NCBI GenBank assembly: GCA_021795135.1
Contig: JAJYPT010000052.1
Coordinates: forward strand, 1-10,287
Reading direction: 5' to 3'
Length of the DNA stretch: 10,287 bases
Source of the DNA: Actinomycetes bacterium
GTDB taxonomy: Bacteria > Actinomycetota > Acidimicrobiia > Acidimicrobiales > JAJYPT01
Shown: positions 1-6,935 of the stretch, piece by piece
Numbering within the stretch: the stretch's first letter is position 1
How the letters are laid out: each line of letters begins with the position of its first letter
Position numbers and translations under genes: made by a program
The notes under the pieces: generated by a model
What the model saw: the letters and a program-made list of their open reading frames with translations, nothing else
Told to the model about the DNA's origin: nothing
Database searches by the model: none

Positions 1-1293
1 GTTCATACTAGTTCTATATTTTTTAGCAATAGTTTGAAAATAAATAGTTCTTCATTGGCTTTAAATATTCTGTTTTTAATATCTGCACTAATTGTGGTTT
101 TAATTTCAGGTCCTTTTAATAAAGATTCCAATAGGGCAGAGTATTTATTTTTGATTTTATGTGCTGTTTTTCCAATGATGTTTTTAGGAACAGTTCAGAA
201 TTTGCTAGCTTTATATATTTGCATGGAAGCCTTGGCTATTCCTGGATATCTATTAGTTGGTTGGAATAGGGATCTCAAAGCAGGAGAGTCTTCTATAAAG
301 TTTTATATTTTAGGAGTACTAGCTTCAGCTTTGATTTTGTATGGAATTTCTTTAATTTTTGGATTAGTGGGATCTACTAATTTTGGGACCATAACTCAAT
401 TTGTGTTACACATTGACAAAGTTCCTCCAGCTTTGATGGTTGCTTTAATTGCTATTCTTGGAGGATTAGGATTTAAAATCTCTGCGATGCCGTTTCATTT
501 TTGGGCTCCTGATGCTTATGAAGGAGCCCCTGTAGCTATAGCTGCGTTTTTGTCCGTTGCTTCTAAAGCTGCAGGTTTTGTTGTTCTAGTCATTTTGGTT
601 GTAGAGCTATTTAGCCCTCTGTTTTATCTATGGCAGGGGTTTTTGGCTATAGTAGCAACACTTACAATGTTAGGTGGTGCTCTAGCAGCATTGCGACAAA
701 CTAATGTTTTACGCTTTGTGGCGTATTCTTCTATAGCTCAGTCAGGATTTATTTTGACCCCTTTGGTAATTAGTGCTTCTAAAGGGGGTCTTTCTAAAAA
801 TGCCATAGCCGTTAGCTTTTTATATCTAGGTATATATGTTATTAGTAATTTAGGAGTTTTTGTCGTTATCTCACTAGTTCGAGACCATAAGATCTCTACA
901 GAAATCAACTCCTATAGGGGACTTTATTCAAGGTCACCTCTGTTAGCTTTTTGCCTTAGTATTTTTTTGTTCTCTTTAGCTGGTATACCTCCTTTGGGTG
1001 GATGGTTTGCTAAGTTTGATCTTTTCTCAGTTGTTTTTAAAAGCGGTTCTTTTTTAGCCTTATTTTTAGGTTTTGTTGCATTAGTTAGCTCTGTTATTAG
1101 TTTGGTTTATTATGCAAAAATAGTTCGAATTTTATGGGAAGAAAAACAAGGCCTTATAATCAAAATTTCTTTAACAAAAACCAACTTAGCTTTAGGAACA
1201 GCCTTAGTTGTTTGTGCTGGAGGAGTAGTTATAAGTGGTCTTTACCCACAGCTATTTATCAATTGGGCAAACTTAATACATTTTGTAGCTTGA
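1..1293 (+). CDS. nuoN: NADH-quinone oxidoreductase subunit N (complex I), 5' end cut by the window
   Basis: This is one of the three antiporter-like membrane subunits of proton-pumping NADH dehydrogenase. The frame is open from base 1, so the TTG at 34 is not the start. About 430 residues are present, against a usual 480-500, so roughly 50-70 N-terminal residues lie upstream. Nearly the whole protein is hydrophobic, with about a dozen membrane spans. Family marks, numbered from base 1, are a membrane Glu in MEALAIPGYLLVG (E76), the FKISAMPFHFWAPDAYEGAP block (K159, H166) and ASKAAG (K189). These are the buried charges of the proton channel in NuoN. A second block, GIPPLGGWFAKFD, lies near the C terminus. 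NuoN is normally the last nuo gene, and here the next gene begins one base after its stop. Identification is secure. The missing start is a window effect, not a mutation. Confidence 0.96.
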   Translation, partial: VHTSSIFFSNSLKINSSSLALNILFLISALIVVLISGPFNKDSNRAEYLFLILCAVFPMMFLGTVQNLLALYICMEALAIPGYLLVGWNRDLKAGESSIKFYILGVLASALILYGISLIFGLVGSTNFGTITQFVLHIDKVPPALMVALIAILGGLGFKISAMPFHFWAPDAYEGAPVAIAAFLSVASKAAGFVVLVILVVELFSPLFYLWQGFLAIVATLTMLGGALAALRQTNVLRFVAYSSIAQSGFILTPLVISASKGGLSKNAIAVSFLYLGIYVISNLGVFVVISLVRDHKISTEINSYRGLYSRSPLLAFCLSIFLFSLAGIPPLGGWFAKFDLFSVVFKSGSFLALFLGFVALVSSVISLVYYAKIVRILWEEKQGLIIKISLTKTNLALGTALVVCAGGVVISGLYPQLFINWANLIHFVA

Positions 1294-1294
1294 G

Positions 1295-2323
1295 ATGAAC
1301 GACAAAGAAGTAAAGAAATTTTTATTTGACCAAATCAGCAAGAAAGGTGATTTAAAAGTTTCTCAATATATAGATATTGTTCTTTATAATCCTATTTTTG
1401 GTTTTTACAATAGACCAAGTAGTAAAAATGAACACTATATTACTAGCGCTTCTTTGGGATTGGTTTTTGCTGAAGTAGTGTATAACTTTGTCCAAAATTG
1501 GTGGAGATCTGTTGGTCAACCTGATCAATTTAGTTTTATTGAAGTAGGTATAAATCATTCTTCAATAGGTAAGCAAATATTAGAAAAAAATACTTACCTA
1601 AACAGCCATATAAACTTTTTTCCTATAGAACGAGCTAGATCTAGTCTTGTTGTTGGAACTGATGATATAGCTAAGTTGGAAGAACAAGAAATAGGGATTG
1701 TGTTTTGTAATGAGCTTTTAGATAATCTTGCTTTTGATTTAGTACGTTTTGATGATTCAAGGTGGAAAGAAATAAAGATAGGATTTCAAAATGGGCACCT
1801 AGCAGAAGTGCTTCATGAAATTGATGATCCAGCTTTTTTGTATTCGCTTTCAAAATTAGATTTAAAGCCTACTGAAGGAAGCGTAATTCCTATCCAAACA
1901 GGAGCTATGGAGTGGTTGAGGAATTCTTTGAAAGCCATAAAAAAAGGAACAATAATAGCGATAGATTATTTTAGTTCTACAGCTGAAATGATTAATAAAA
2001 CTATTGATCAATGGCTTCGTATGTATAGACATCATCAAAGAATAAGTAATATTTTTTTTCAACCCTCTTTTTGGGATATTACAGTAGATGTAGCTGTTGA
2101 CCAGCTGAGCCTTGTAAAAAAACCTACTCAGATTCTGACTCAACATCAATTTTTAACTCAAGGTTCGATTATGGATTTAATTAAAGATGCAAAGACGAGA
2201 TGGATTAATGAAAAAGAGATCACATTTGAATCTTTGAAAAATAAAAGTCTAGCCTTAGAGGCACAAGCCTTGTTGGATTTTTCAGGCATGGGAAGCTTTC
2301 AAGTGTTGCGATGGGTAAAATAA
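1295..2323 (+). CDS. MidA/NDUFAF7-type SAM-dependent methyltransferase, probable complex I assembly factor
   Basis: The 342-residue protein matches the layout of the COG1565/DUF185 (NDUFAF7, MidA) family. It has YNPIFGFYNR near residues 31-40 (family LY.P..GYY), HYITSASLGLVFAE at 48-60, and NELLDNLAFD at 139-148 (family NE.LDnlPv). Mitochondrial NDUFAF7 methylates an arginine of the complex I 49-kDa subunit (NuoD equivalent). The ATG sits one base after the nuoN stop, so co-transcription and a role in complex I maturation are inferred. Oddly, the SAM-binding glycine loop, usually E.G.G.G, reads EVGINHSSIG (E83-G92), with only the first and a distant Gly kept. The protein may therefore bind SAM weakly or act as a scaffold. 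The family call is fairly sure; activity and target are not shown. Confidence 0.8.
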   Translation: MNDKEVKKFLFDQISKKGDLKVSQYIDIVLYNPIFGFYNRPSSKNEHYITSASLGLVFAEVVYNFVQNWWRSVGQPDQFSFIEVGINHSSIGKQILEKNTYLNSHINFFPIERARSSLVVGTDDIAKLEEQEIGIVFCNELLDNLAFDLVRFDDSRWKEIKIGFQNGHLAEVLHEIDDPAFLYSLSKLDLKPTEGSVIPIQTGAMEWLRNSLKAIKKGTIIAIDYFSSTAEMINKTIDQWLRMYRHHQRISNIFFQPSFWDITVDVAVDQLSLVKKPTQILTQHQFLTQGSIMDLIKDAKTRWINEKEITFESLKNKSLALEAQALLDFSGMGSFQVLRWVK

Positions 2324-2351
2324 AGTCCTTAGATCTTTCTCAAAAACCAAG

Positions 2352-2363
2352 GTTTGTGAGAAG
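2352..2363 (+). repeat. Extra direct copy of the inner arm of the neighbouring inverted repeat
   Basis: The 12-base core GTTTGTGAGAAG here matches GTTTGTGAGAAC at 2458-2469 at 11 of 12 positions. With flanks (2349-2366 against 2455-2472), about 15 of 18 positions agree. It is therefore a third copy of the inner segment of the 2392-2484 inverted repeat, in direct orientation to its right arm. Confidence 0.6.
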
Positions 2364-2391
2364 GAATTAAAAACTTTGCTTGAAAATTAAC

Positions 2392-2484
2392 GAACTGGGC
2401 TTTTGTCTTCTCACAAACGTATCTCACATGAAATTCTCAACTAATTGTCATTTAAGGGTTTGTGAGAACGTAAAAGCCCAGTTC
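2392..2484. repeat. 27-bp inverted repeat between convergent genes (hairpin, MITE remnant or bidirectional terminator)
   Basis: The left arm 2392-2418 and right arm 2458-2484 are reverse complements over 27 positions, with three adjacent mismatches (GTC against ACG) after the first 13 pairs. The loop is 39 bases. The outer half is GAACTGGGCTTTT and the inner half is TTCTCACAAAC. The structure lies between two convergent stop codons (2323 and 2587), where a bidirectional terminator would be expected. However, neither exit has a clear run of T (TTATAG on one side, GTTAATTTTC on the other), and the loop is long for a terminator. No target-site duplication was seen flanking it. The rest of the 263-base gap holds no convincing gene or tRNA. 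Confidence 0.7.
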
Positions 2485-2586
2485 TTATAGATACCACTTG
2501 ACAACTAAGAGCGGGTTTGGATACCTAAAACTCCTAAAAAGACTATGCTATCTACCCAAGAACAAAGCAATAAGATTCTTCCTTGG

Positions 2587-3411
2587 TCAAACCTGTCTAA
2601 AAAACTGATTCATAGTATCGTAAGGAATCTGATGAGAAGTTAAGTGATCAAAGATACCTTTATGGTATATTTCTTCGCCTATTTTTTGTACGAGACCAAA
2701 AGCAGCTCGAATTGGTCCAGATCCTAGGCTAACTCGAATTACACCTAGAGATTGTAAAGCCTGAATAGGAGGAGTTTGTGGCCCTACTAATATATTGATC
2801 GGCCCATTGATAGCACTAACAAGATTAGAAATAATTCTACTGTCTTGTACTCCTGGAATGAAGAGACAATCTGCTCCAGCTTCTCTATAGGCATTTGCTC
2901 TACGTATTGTCTCTTCGAATTGGCTATGAGAGTTGCTTGAATTGAGCCAATATGTATCTGTTCGAGCATTTATTACTATGGGAGTAGATATAGCTTCTCG
3001 AATAGCGGCAATTTTGGCACATTGTTGTTCAACTGAAAAAAGAGTCTTAGATATCTGATCCTTCGTGTCTTCTAAATTGATCCCTACTGCTCCAGCGGCA
3101 ACAAATTTTTGAACCCAATGGGTGATTTGGGCTGGAGTTGTACCATATCCTGATTCTATATCTGCACTTATGCCAAGTTCAACGGCCTCAGCAATTTGTT
3201 GAACAGCAGAAACCATAACACAAGGGGGAATATGTTGGCCATCTCGATAGCCATGAGAAAAAGCAATACCAGCGCTTGTGGTACCTATAGCAGGGAAACC
3301 TATTTTTTCAAATATCTTTGCACTTATAGCATCCCATGCATTGGGTAGAACAAATAATCTTGGACCTTGATGAAGCTGTTGGAACTCTAATGCTAAGTTT
3401 TTTGAAAGCAT
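2587..3411 (-). CDS. Isocitrate lyase/PEP mutase superfamily enzyme, substrate unknown
   Basis: The 274-residue protein has the alpha/beta-barrel marks of COG2513: NAWDAISA at 24-31, TTSAGIA at 44-50, RDG at 56-58, the metal-binding ADIESGYG (D84, E86), INLEDT (E114, D115) and INARTD at 148-152. Members cleave or form C-C or C-P bonds in small carboxylates, for example 2-methylisocitrate lyase, oxaloacetate hydrolase and carboxyPEP mutase. The KKCGH loop of isocitrate lyase and the EDK-x5-NS motif of true PEP mutase are both absent (EDTKDQISK here), so neither reaction should be assigned. ATG at 3411 follows an AGGAG 11 bases upstream, a rather long spacing. A 58-base gap separates it from the ArsR gene. 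It may share that transcript or have its own promoter. Confidence 0.9.
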   Translation of the reverse strand: MLSKNLALEFQQLHQGPRLFVLPNAWDAISAKIFEKIGFPAIGTTSAGIAFSHGYRDGQHIPPCVMVSAVQQIAEAVELGISADIESGYGTTPAQITHWVQKFVAAGAVGINLEDTKDQISKTLFSVEQQCAKIAAIREAISTPIVINARTDTYWLNSSNSHSQFEETIRRANAYREAGADCLFIPGVQDSRIISNLVSAINGPINILVGPQTPPIQALQSLGVIRVSLGSGPIRAAFGLVQKIGEEIYHKGIFDHLTSHQIPYDTMNQFFRQV

Positions 3412-3469
3412 TTGCTATGAGTCTCCTAATGCCAGAAATTGATAACGAGGCTTATACTTTGTACTAGAT

Positions 3470-4171
3470 CTAATTATTAGGTGACCATTTGATATCAAAA
3501 AGGTCACCTAATGCATCCTTGCCTGATTCGGTTACTTGTATCACTCTTGCAATTGAACCTCGTTTGATCCAATCTTGGTTAAAAAACCAGTTAGTGATTG
3601 CTGCTCCTAATTGTCCTGCTACATGGTAGCGACGCTCACTCCAGTCTAAACACGATCGGATTAAAGGACGTTTTATATTTTCTTGCAACCCAAGTTCCCA
3701 AATTCGAAATTGTTTATGACCTTGAGGTGTAATTGATAATATATCGCTTTGGTAGTCTGGTTCTAACCAGGACGACCTTACTAAAGCCTTAGTTATTTCA
3801 ACTCCTAGAGTTCCTGCCAAATGGTCATAACAAGTTCGCCCAAGATGAAGTTGTTTCATAGTTGTTGATTGGCGCAAGGATCGAATTGGAGTGGGGGGAG
3901 CCAAAACATTTAGAGTCTCCAATAGTGACGCTACTTGTGAATTAGCTAATTTATAATAGCGATGCCTACCTTGGGCCCTTGTGCGTAACAGACCTGCATC
4001 TACTAGCTTTGCTAAATGTTCACTTGCAGTAGAAGCAGATATGTGAGCTTTTCTCGCCAAATCACCAGCTGGTAATTGCTGTCCTCCAATTAGACTCAAA
4101 AGCATTGCAGCTCTAGAGGCATCCCCTATCAAAGAAGCAACTTTATGCAGCTGTGGAATTAATTCATCCAT
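3470..4171 (-). CDS. ArsR-family winged-helix transcriptional regulator with C-terminal domain
   Basis: Residues 10-80 form an ArsR-type winged helix-turn-helix: LARKAHISASTASEHLAKLV (38-57) is the helix-turn-helix and RTRAQGRHRYYKL (63-75) the wing. At 233 residues it is about twice the length of a minimal ArsR protein. The second half carries the conserved GRTCYDHLAG (111-120) and CLDWSERRYHVAGQLGAA (174-191) blocks seen in a long-form ArsR subgroup. C114, H117, C174 and H183 are possible ligand or redox residues, but this is inference. The ATG at 4171 lies two bases after the MFS stop, with AAAGG about 12 bases upstream, so translation is probably coupled. Being last in the exporter operon suggests that it controls the operon, possibly at the dyads near 7847-7934. 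Confidence 0.9.
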   Translation of the reverse strand: MDELIPQLHKVASLIGDASRAAMLLSLIGGQQLPAGDLARKAHISASTASEHLAKLVDAGLLRTRAQGRHRYYKLANSQVASLLETLNVLAPPTPIRSLRQSTTMKQLHLGRTCYDHLAGTLGVEITKALVRSSWLEPDYQSDILSITPQGHKQFRIWELGLQENIKRPLIRSCLDWSERRYHVAGQLGAAITNWFFNQDWIKRGSIARVIQVTESGKDALGDLFDIKWSPNN

Positions 4172-4173
4172 TG

Positions 4174-5373
4174 TTATAGAACCTTTTTAGCTTCGGTTAT
4201 AGGTGAAAGACTACGACTTGATTGGTTTCGCAACAATCCCCCAACTAAACCAATTGTAACTATTACAACAAACACAGCATAATACATCATTGCATTATAA
4301 AGTCCTAATCGCTGTGCTAGAAGGCCTAAAGCAACAACTGGAACACCAACACCAATATAGATCAGGACATAAAAGCTAGAAACTACACCTGCTTTTGCGT
4401 CTGTTGGGGCAGCTTTTGTTATAGCTTTCATAGATCCTAAAAATGCTATCCCTTGTCCAATTCCTGCTAATAAAGTGCTAACGATGAGCAATATTAAAGA
4501 TTGTTGAGGAACTGAAAAAACCAAACCCAGGACAGCTACTGAGGTGAGGATTAAACCAATTGGCATAATCTTATGAGGATTGAAATTTCGGGTAACAAGT
4601 TGGGTAACAGAAGCAGTAGCTAGCATCAAAAAAACAATTCCTCCAGCTATAGCTAAATTAGTCAGATGCAACAAAGTCTCTACATAACTTGGGGCTAGTG
4701 ACATGAAAAATGCTGCTACAGACCACACAATAAAAGCTGTTCCTCCTGCTAACCAAAAAATCCCTCGGATTTGTCTAGGAACCTTTGGACGGCTCCAATG
4801 AAAGGAACTATCGGGGCGACTACGAGTTTCTCTTATTCTAAAGAGGGCTATTGCTATGCCAATAAGACCCACAAGAGAAACTATATATACTAAATGAAGG
4901 CGATATGGGCCATATTGGGCTATTGTTCCCCCTAAAAGAGGCCCTATAGCTGTGCCTCCACCGGTTGCTAAAGCTGCAACCAATGGAGCTTTTTTTTGCG
5001 TTAAATCCAATTCGGCTAACATAGCTGTAGCTGGGCCTGACAAGATGCCAGCACCAAGTCCTTGAAGTGCTCGAGCGACAAAAAGCCAAATTACCCCTTG
5101 GGCAAACATAAAGCTCAAAGTTCCCAATATTGCAAACAAAAGACCAATTCTCAAAGCATAATTGCGTCCATAATGATCAGACCATTGACCCCAAAATAAA
5201 AGAGATGGAATAAGAAAAACTACATAAGTAGCAAAGATAGCTGTCAATGTAGCAGGACCAAAACTGAAATGTTTTGCATATACTCCATATAGCGCAGAGG
5301 GTACATTTGCACTAACCATAACCATTGCTAATAAAACTCCAACGGTTGCAAAACCTTTTTTTGTTGTTGTCAT
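4174..5373 (-). CDS. Major facilitator superfamily transporter, drug-efflux (DHA1) type
   Basis: The 399 residues have 12 predicted membrane spans, the standard size for 12-TM drug:H+ antiporters. The motif A loop GQWSDHYGRNYALR (62-75) lies between TM2 and TM3. RALQGLGAGILSGPA (101-115) holds the motif B arginine and a glycine-rich stretch. The second half repeats the fold less strongly. It probably exports a small organic molecule by proton antiport from the inner membrane; the substrate is not visible. Its ATG overlaps the TGA of the glycosylase gene (ATGA, 5370-5373), with GAAGG close upstream, so translation is coupled. The adjoining ArsR gene and the upstream acyltransferase/ThiF genes suggest export of, or resistance to, whatever those enzymes make or modify. 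Confidence 0.95.
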   Translation of the reverse strand: MTTTKKGFATVGVLLAMVMVSANVPSALYGVYAKHFSFGPATLTAIFATYVVFLIPSLLFWGQWSDHYGRNYALRIGLLFAILGTLSFMFAQGVIWLFVARALQGLGAGILSGPATAMLAELDLTQKKAPLVAALATGGGTAIGPLLGGTIAQYGPYRLHLVYIVSLVGLIGIAIALFRIRETRSRPDSSFHWSRPKVPRQIRGIFWLAGGTAFIVWSVAAFFMSLAPSYVETLLHLTNLAIAGGIVFLMLATASVTQLVTRNFNPHKIMPIGLILTSVAVLGLVFSVPQQSLILLIVSTLLAGIGQGIAFLGSMKAITKAAPTDAKAGVVSSFYVLIYIGVGVPVVALGLLAQRLGLYNAMMYYAVFVVIVTIGLVGGLLRNQSSRSLSPITEAKKVL

Positions 5374-6326
5374 AAGACCTTCTTTTTAGGTTCGGTGAGA
5401 GATCGTTCGGATAGGTTAGTTTGAGCTTGTAGCCACCATAAATAAGTAACCCAACCTCCATAAGGTGCCCACCTGGACACATAGCTAGTTAAAGCTTTCG
5501 TTGATAGACGCTCACCTTGTGGATTGATATGGCGTCCAATAAGGATTTGTAGGGCGGCATCTCCAAAGGGCATCCTTTGGAGATTTCCAAAGCCTCGAAG
5601 ATCGACAATGGCTATCGTCCAAGGACCTACACCTGGAATTTGTTGGAGTTGATCTAAGGTTTGTTCATTTGGTTTTATTAGTTGATTTGTCCAAGGCATA
5701 GTCCCATTGGTAATTGCTTTGGCAGCTTGGCTAATAGCGGTAGCTTTAGCTCGAGTAATTCCAATAGATTGAAGTGTTGTTAGTTGTTGTTGACTTATCC
5801 AGTCAGGACTAGGTACAAGGTTATAGCTATAACCTTGTACCTCTAGTTTCCAGTTTCTTAGATTCACCAATTTATGACGAATAGTTTTTGCTTGTTGGGC
5901 ACCAATGAGTTGACCAACAACAGCCCAAAGAAATGCTTCCCACGGTGACCCTAACAAAACAGGGCGAAAACCTTTGAATGAGTTGATAGGGGTTCCAAGT
6001 ATAGGATCATGGACAAGACTATTTTCAAACGAAGAACCATCTATATCTAAAGTAAGCATTTGACATAAGTGTTTTTTTATCTGATCAATAATGTCAAAGG
6101 ACAAATCCTCAGCCCAAACTGTTACCTCTAAAGGGTCACATGATAGTAATAGGTTTTCTCGTTTTATCTTTACTACAACACCAGTTGGCCCTATATCTAA
6201 TGCACGGTAAAATCCATTATCGGTGAACCGTTCTAAAATAGCTGATGGAGAAGAGCGTAGATAATCTAAAACTAGACCAAATCCGTATTGTCCTTTTGGA
6301 GTGATGGTAAGTGTAAAAGATTCCAT
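5370..6326 (-). CDS. AlkA-type DNA-3-methyladenine glycosylase (HhH-GPD superfamily)
   Basis: This base-excision repair enzyme would remove alkylated bases. It has an N-terminal AlkA-like beta domain (about 1-100) and then the HhH-GPD fold. WEAFLWAVVGQLIGAQQA is at 129-146, the helix-hairpin-helix LQQIPGVGPWTIAIVDLRGFG at 227-247, and the catalytic Asp of MPFGDAAL is D256. I use ATG at 6326 (318 residues) rather than the TTG one codon upstream. This ATG overlaps the preceding TGA by one base (TGATG), and AAAGGA stands about 9 bases before it. No Cys-rich iron-sulfur tail is present, as expected for AlkA. Two long perfect inverted repeats lie inside the coding region (5559-5584 and 5811-5842). 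Its place between an acyltransferase and an exporter is unusual and could mean protection against an alkylating product. Confidence 0.9.
   Translation of the reverse strand: MESFTLTITPKGQYGFGLVLDYLRSSPSAILERFTDNGFYRALDIGPTGVVVKIKRENLLLSCDPLEVTVWAEDLSFDIIDQIKKHLCQMLTLDIDGSSFENSLVHDPILGTPINSFKGFRPVLLGSPWEAFLWAVVGQLIGAQQAKTIRHKLVNLRNWKLEVQGYSYNLVPSPDWISQQQLTTLQSIGITRAKATAISQAAKAITNGTMPWTNQLIKPNEQTLDQLQQIPGVGPWTIAIVDLRGFGNLQRMPFGDAALQILIGRHINPQGERLSTKALTSYVSRWAPYGGWVTYLWWLQAQTNLSERSLTEPKKKVL
5559..5584. repeat. 11-bp-arm inverted repeat inside the glycosylase gene
   Basis: The arms ATCTCCAAAGG (5559-5569) and CCTTTGGAGAT (5574-5584) pair perfectly around a four-base spacer. It covers codons 248-256 of the glycosylase and includes the GAT codon of catalytic D256. 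It could form a stable mRNA hairpin. Confidence 0.8.
5811..5842. repeat. Perfect 32-bp palindrome without spacer inside the glycosylase gene
   Basis: The 16-base half AGGTACAAGGTTATAG is followed immediately by its exact reverse complement, centred on TAGCTA. On the minus strand it encodes residues 162-172, EVQGYSYNLVP. The first bases beyond it on each side do not pair. A spacer-free match of this length is very unlikely by chance. It could be a palindromic insertion, a cruciform or a protein-binding site. The protein alignment gives no obvious sign of inserted residues. Confidence 0.9.
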
Positions 6327-6931
6327 CAAATATTTTCCTTTAAAGAAGTTTCAATCGATAAATGACGATGTACCAATTCCCAAAAAGGAACTACGCTTAA
6401 TAGCAGGCGAGGAGGAGGGTTACGAAAAAAGAAATTCCGTGGTGGGCAAACCCATTGATCATCAGATTCCACTGCTTTAGCATTGATAGGAACTTCTAAT
6501 GCCCAAAAAGGAATTCCCAATACATTTCGCATATGATCAATAACTTGAGGATTTGCCCAAGCAATAAAGTATTCAATTTTGTTTTCATAAGCATAACCTA
6601 TAGCCGCTTGGAATACAGCTCGAGCTCCTTGATGAAACAGAGATGAAAATCGACCTAATTCTCCCATTTGCAATCGGTGATCTGTTATAAACTCTTTCAT
6701 CCTAGGACTGAGACAAAAATATCTCTCTGCGCCAAACGTCCTACATGCTTGTACCAGCTCTAGTCCTAAAGTGGCCACTACTTTGTCTTGACTTTTAGCG
6801 ACAAATAACAAATCAGGAGCATCTCGCCAATAACTACCATAAGTATGGTCATATCGTTTAGCGCAAAAAGTAAGAGCTGTTTCCATATCTTTTGATTCTG
6901 ATAGAATCTCTACGTTTAGCTGCGATTCCAT
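6326..6931 (-). CDS. Putative acyltransferase of the thermostable-hemolysin / FeeM-LuxI-like (GNAT-fold) group
   Basis: I choose ATG at 6931 (201 residues) because the longer frame starting at 7015 would overlap the thiF-like gene by 80 bases. The ATG follows that gene's TAG after four bases, with AGGA just before it. The pattern PDLLFVAKSQDKVVATLGLEL (39-59), then MGELGRFSSLF (89-99), AIGYAYENKIEYFIAW (110-125) and RNVLGIPFWALEVPI (135-149) resembles acyl-ACP-using N-acyl amino acid or homoserine lactone synthases and the so-called thermostable hemolysins. These share a GNAT-like fold and an E-L/G-R core. A C-terminal PPRNFFFRNPPPRLLL (163-178) is distinctive. The function would be acyl transfer to an amino group, but the substrate is unknown. 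A haemolytic role should not be assumed. The fold assignment is by pattern memory only. Confidence 0.5.
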   Translation of the reverse strand: MESQLNVEILSESKDMETALTFCAKRYDHTYGSYWRDAPDLLFVAKSQDKVVATLGLELVQACRTFGAERYFCLSPRMKEFITDHRLQMGELGRFSSLFHQGARAVFQAAIGYAYENKIEYFIAWANPQVIDHMRNVLGIPFWALEVPINAKAVESDDQWVCPPRNFFFRNPPPRLLLSVVPFWELVHRHLSIETSLKENI

Positions 6932-6935
6932 TGTC

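Noticed and set aside
1352..2149. Several minus-strand open frames inside the methyltransferase gene
   Set aside because: They are antisense shadows in AT-rich DNA, with no motifs or start signals. The plus-strand protein has clear family blocks.
2324..2586. tRNA or riboswitch in the convergent gap
   Set aside because: No T-loop consensus, anticodon arm or known aptamer core could be found. Only the repeat structure is supported.
2587..3411. Phosphonate biosynthesis by a true PEP mutase next to the exporter operon
   Set aside because: The EDK-x5-NS signature of PEP mutase is replaced by EDTKDQISK, and no phosphonopyruvate decarboxylase gene is present.
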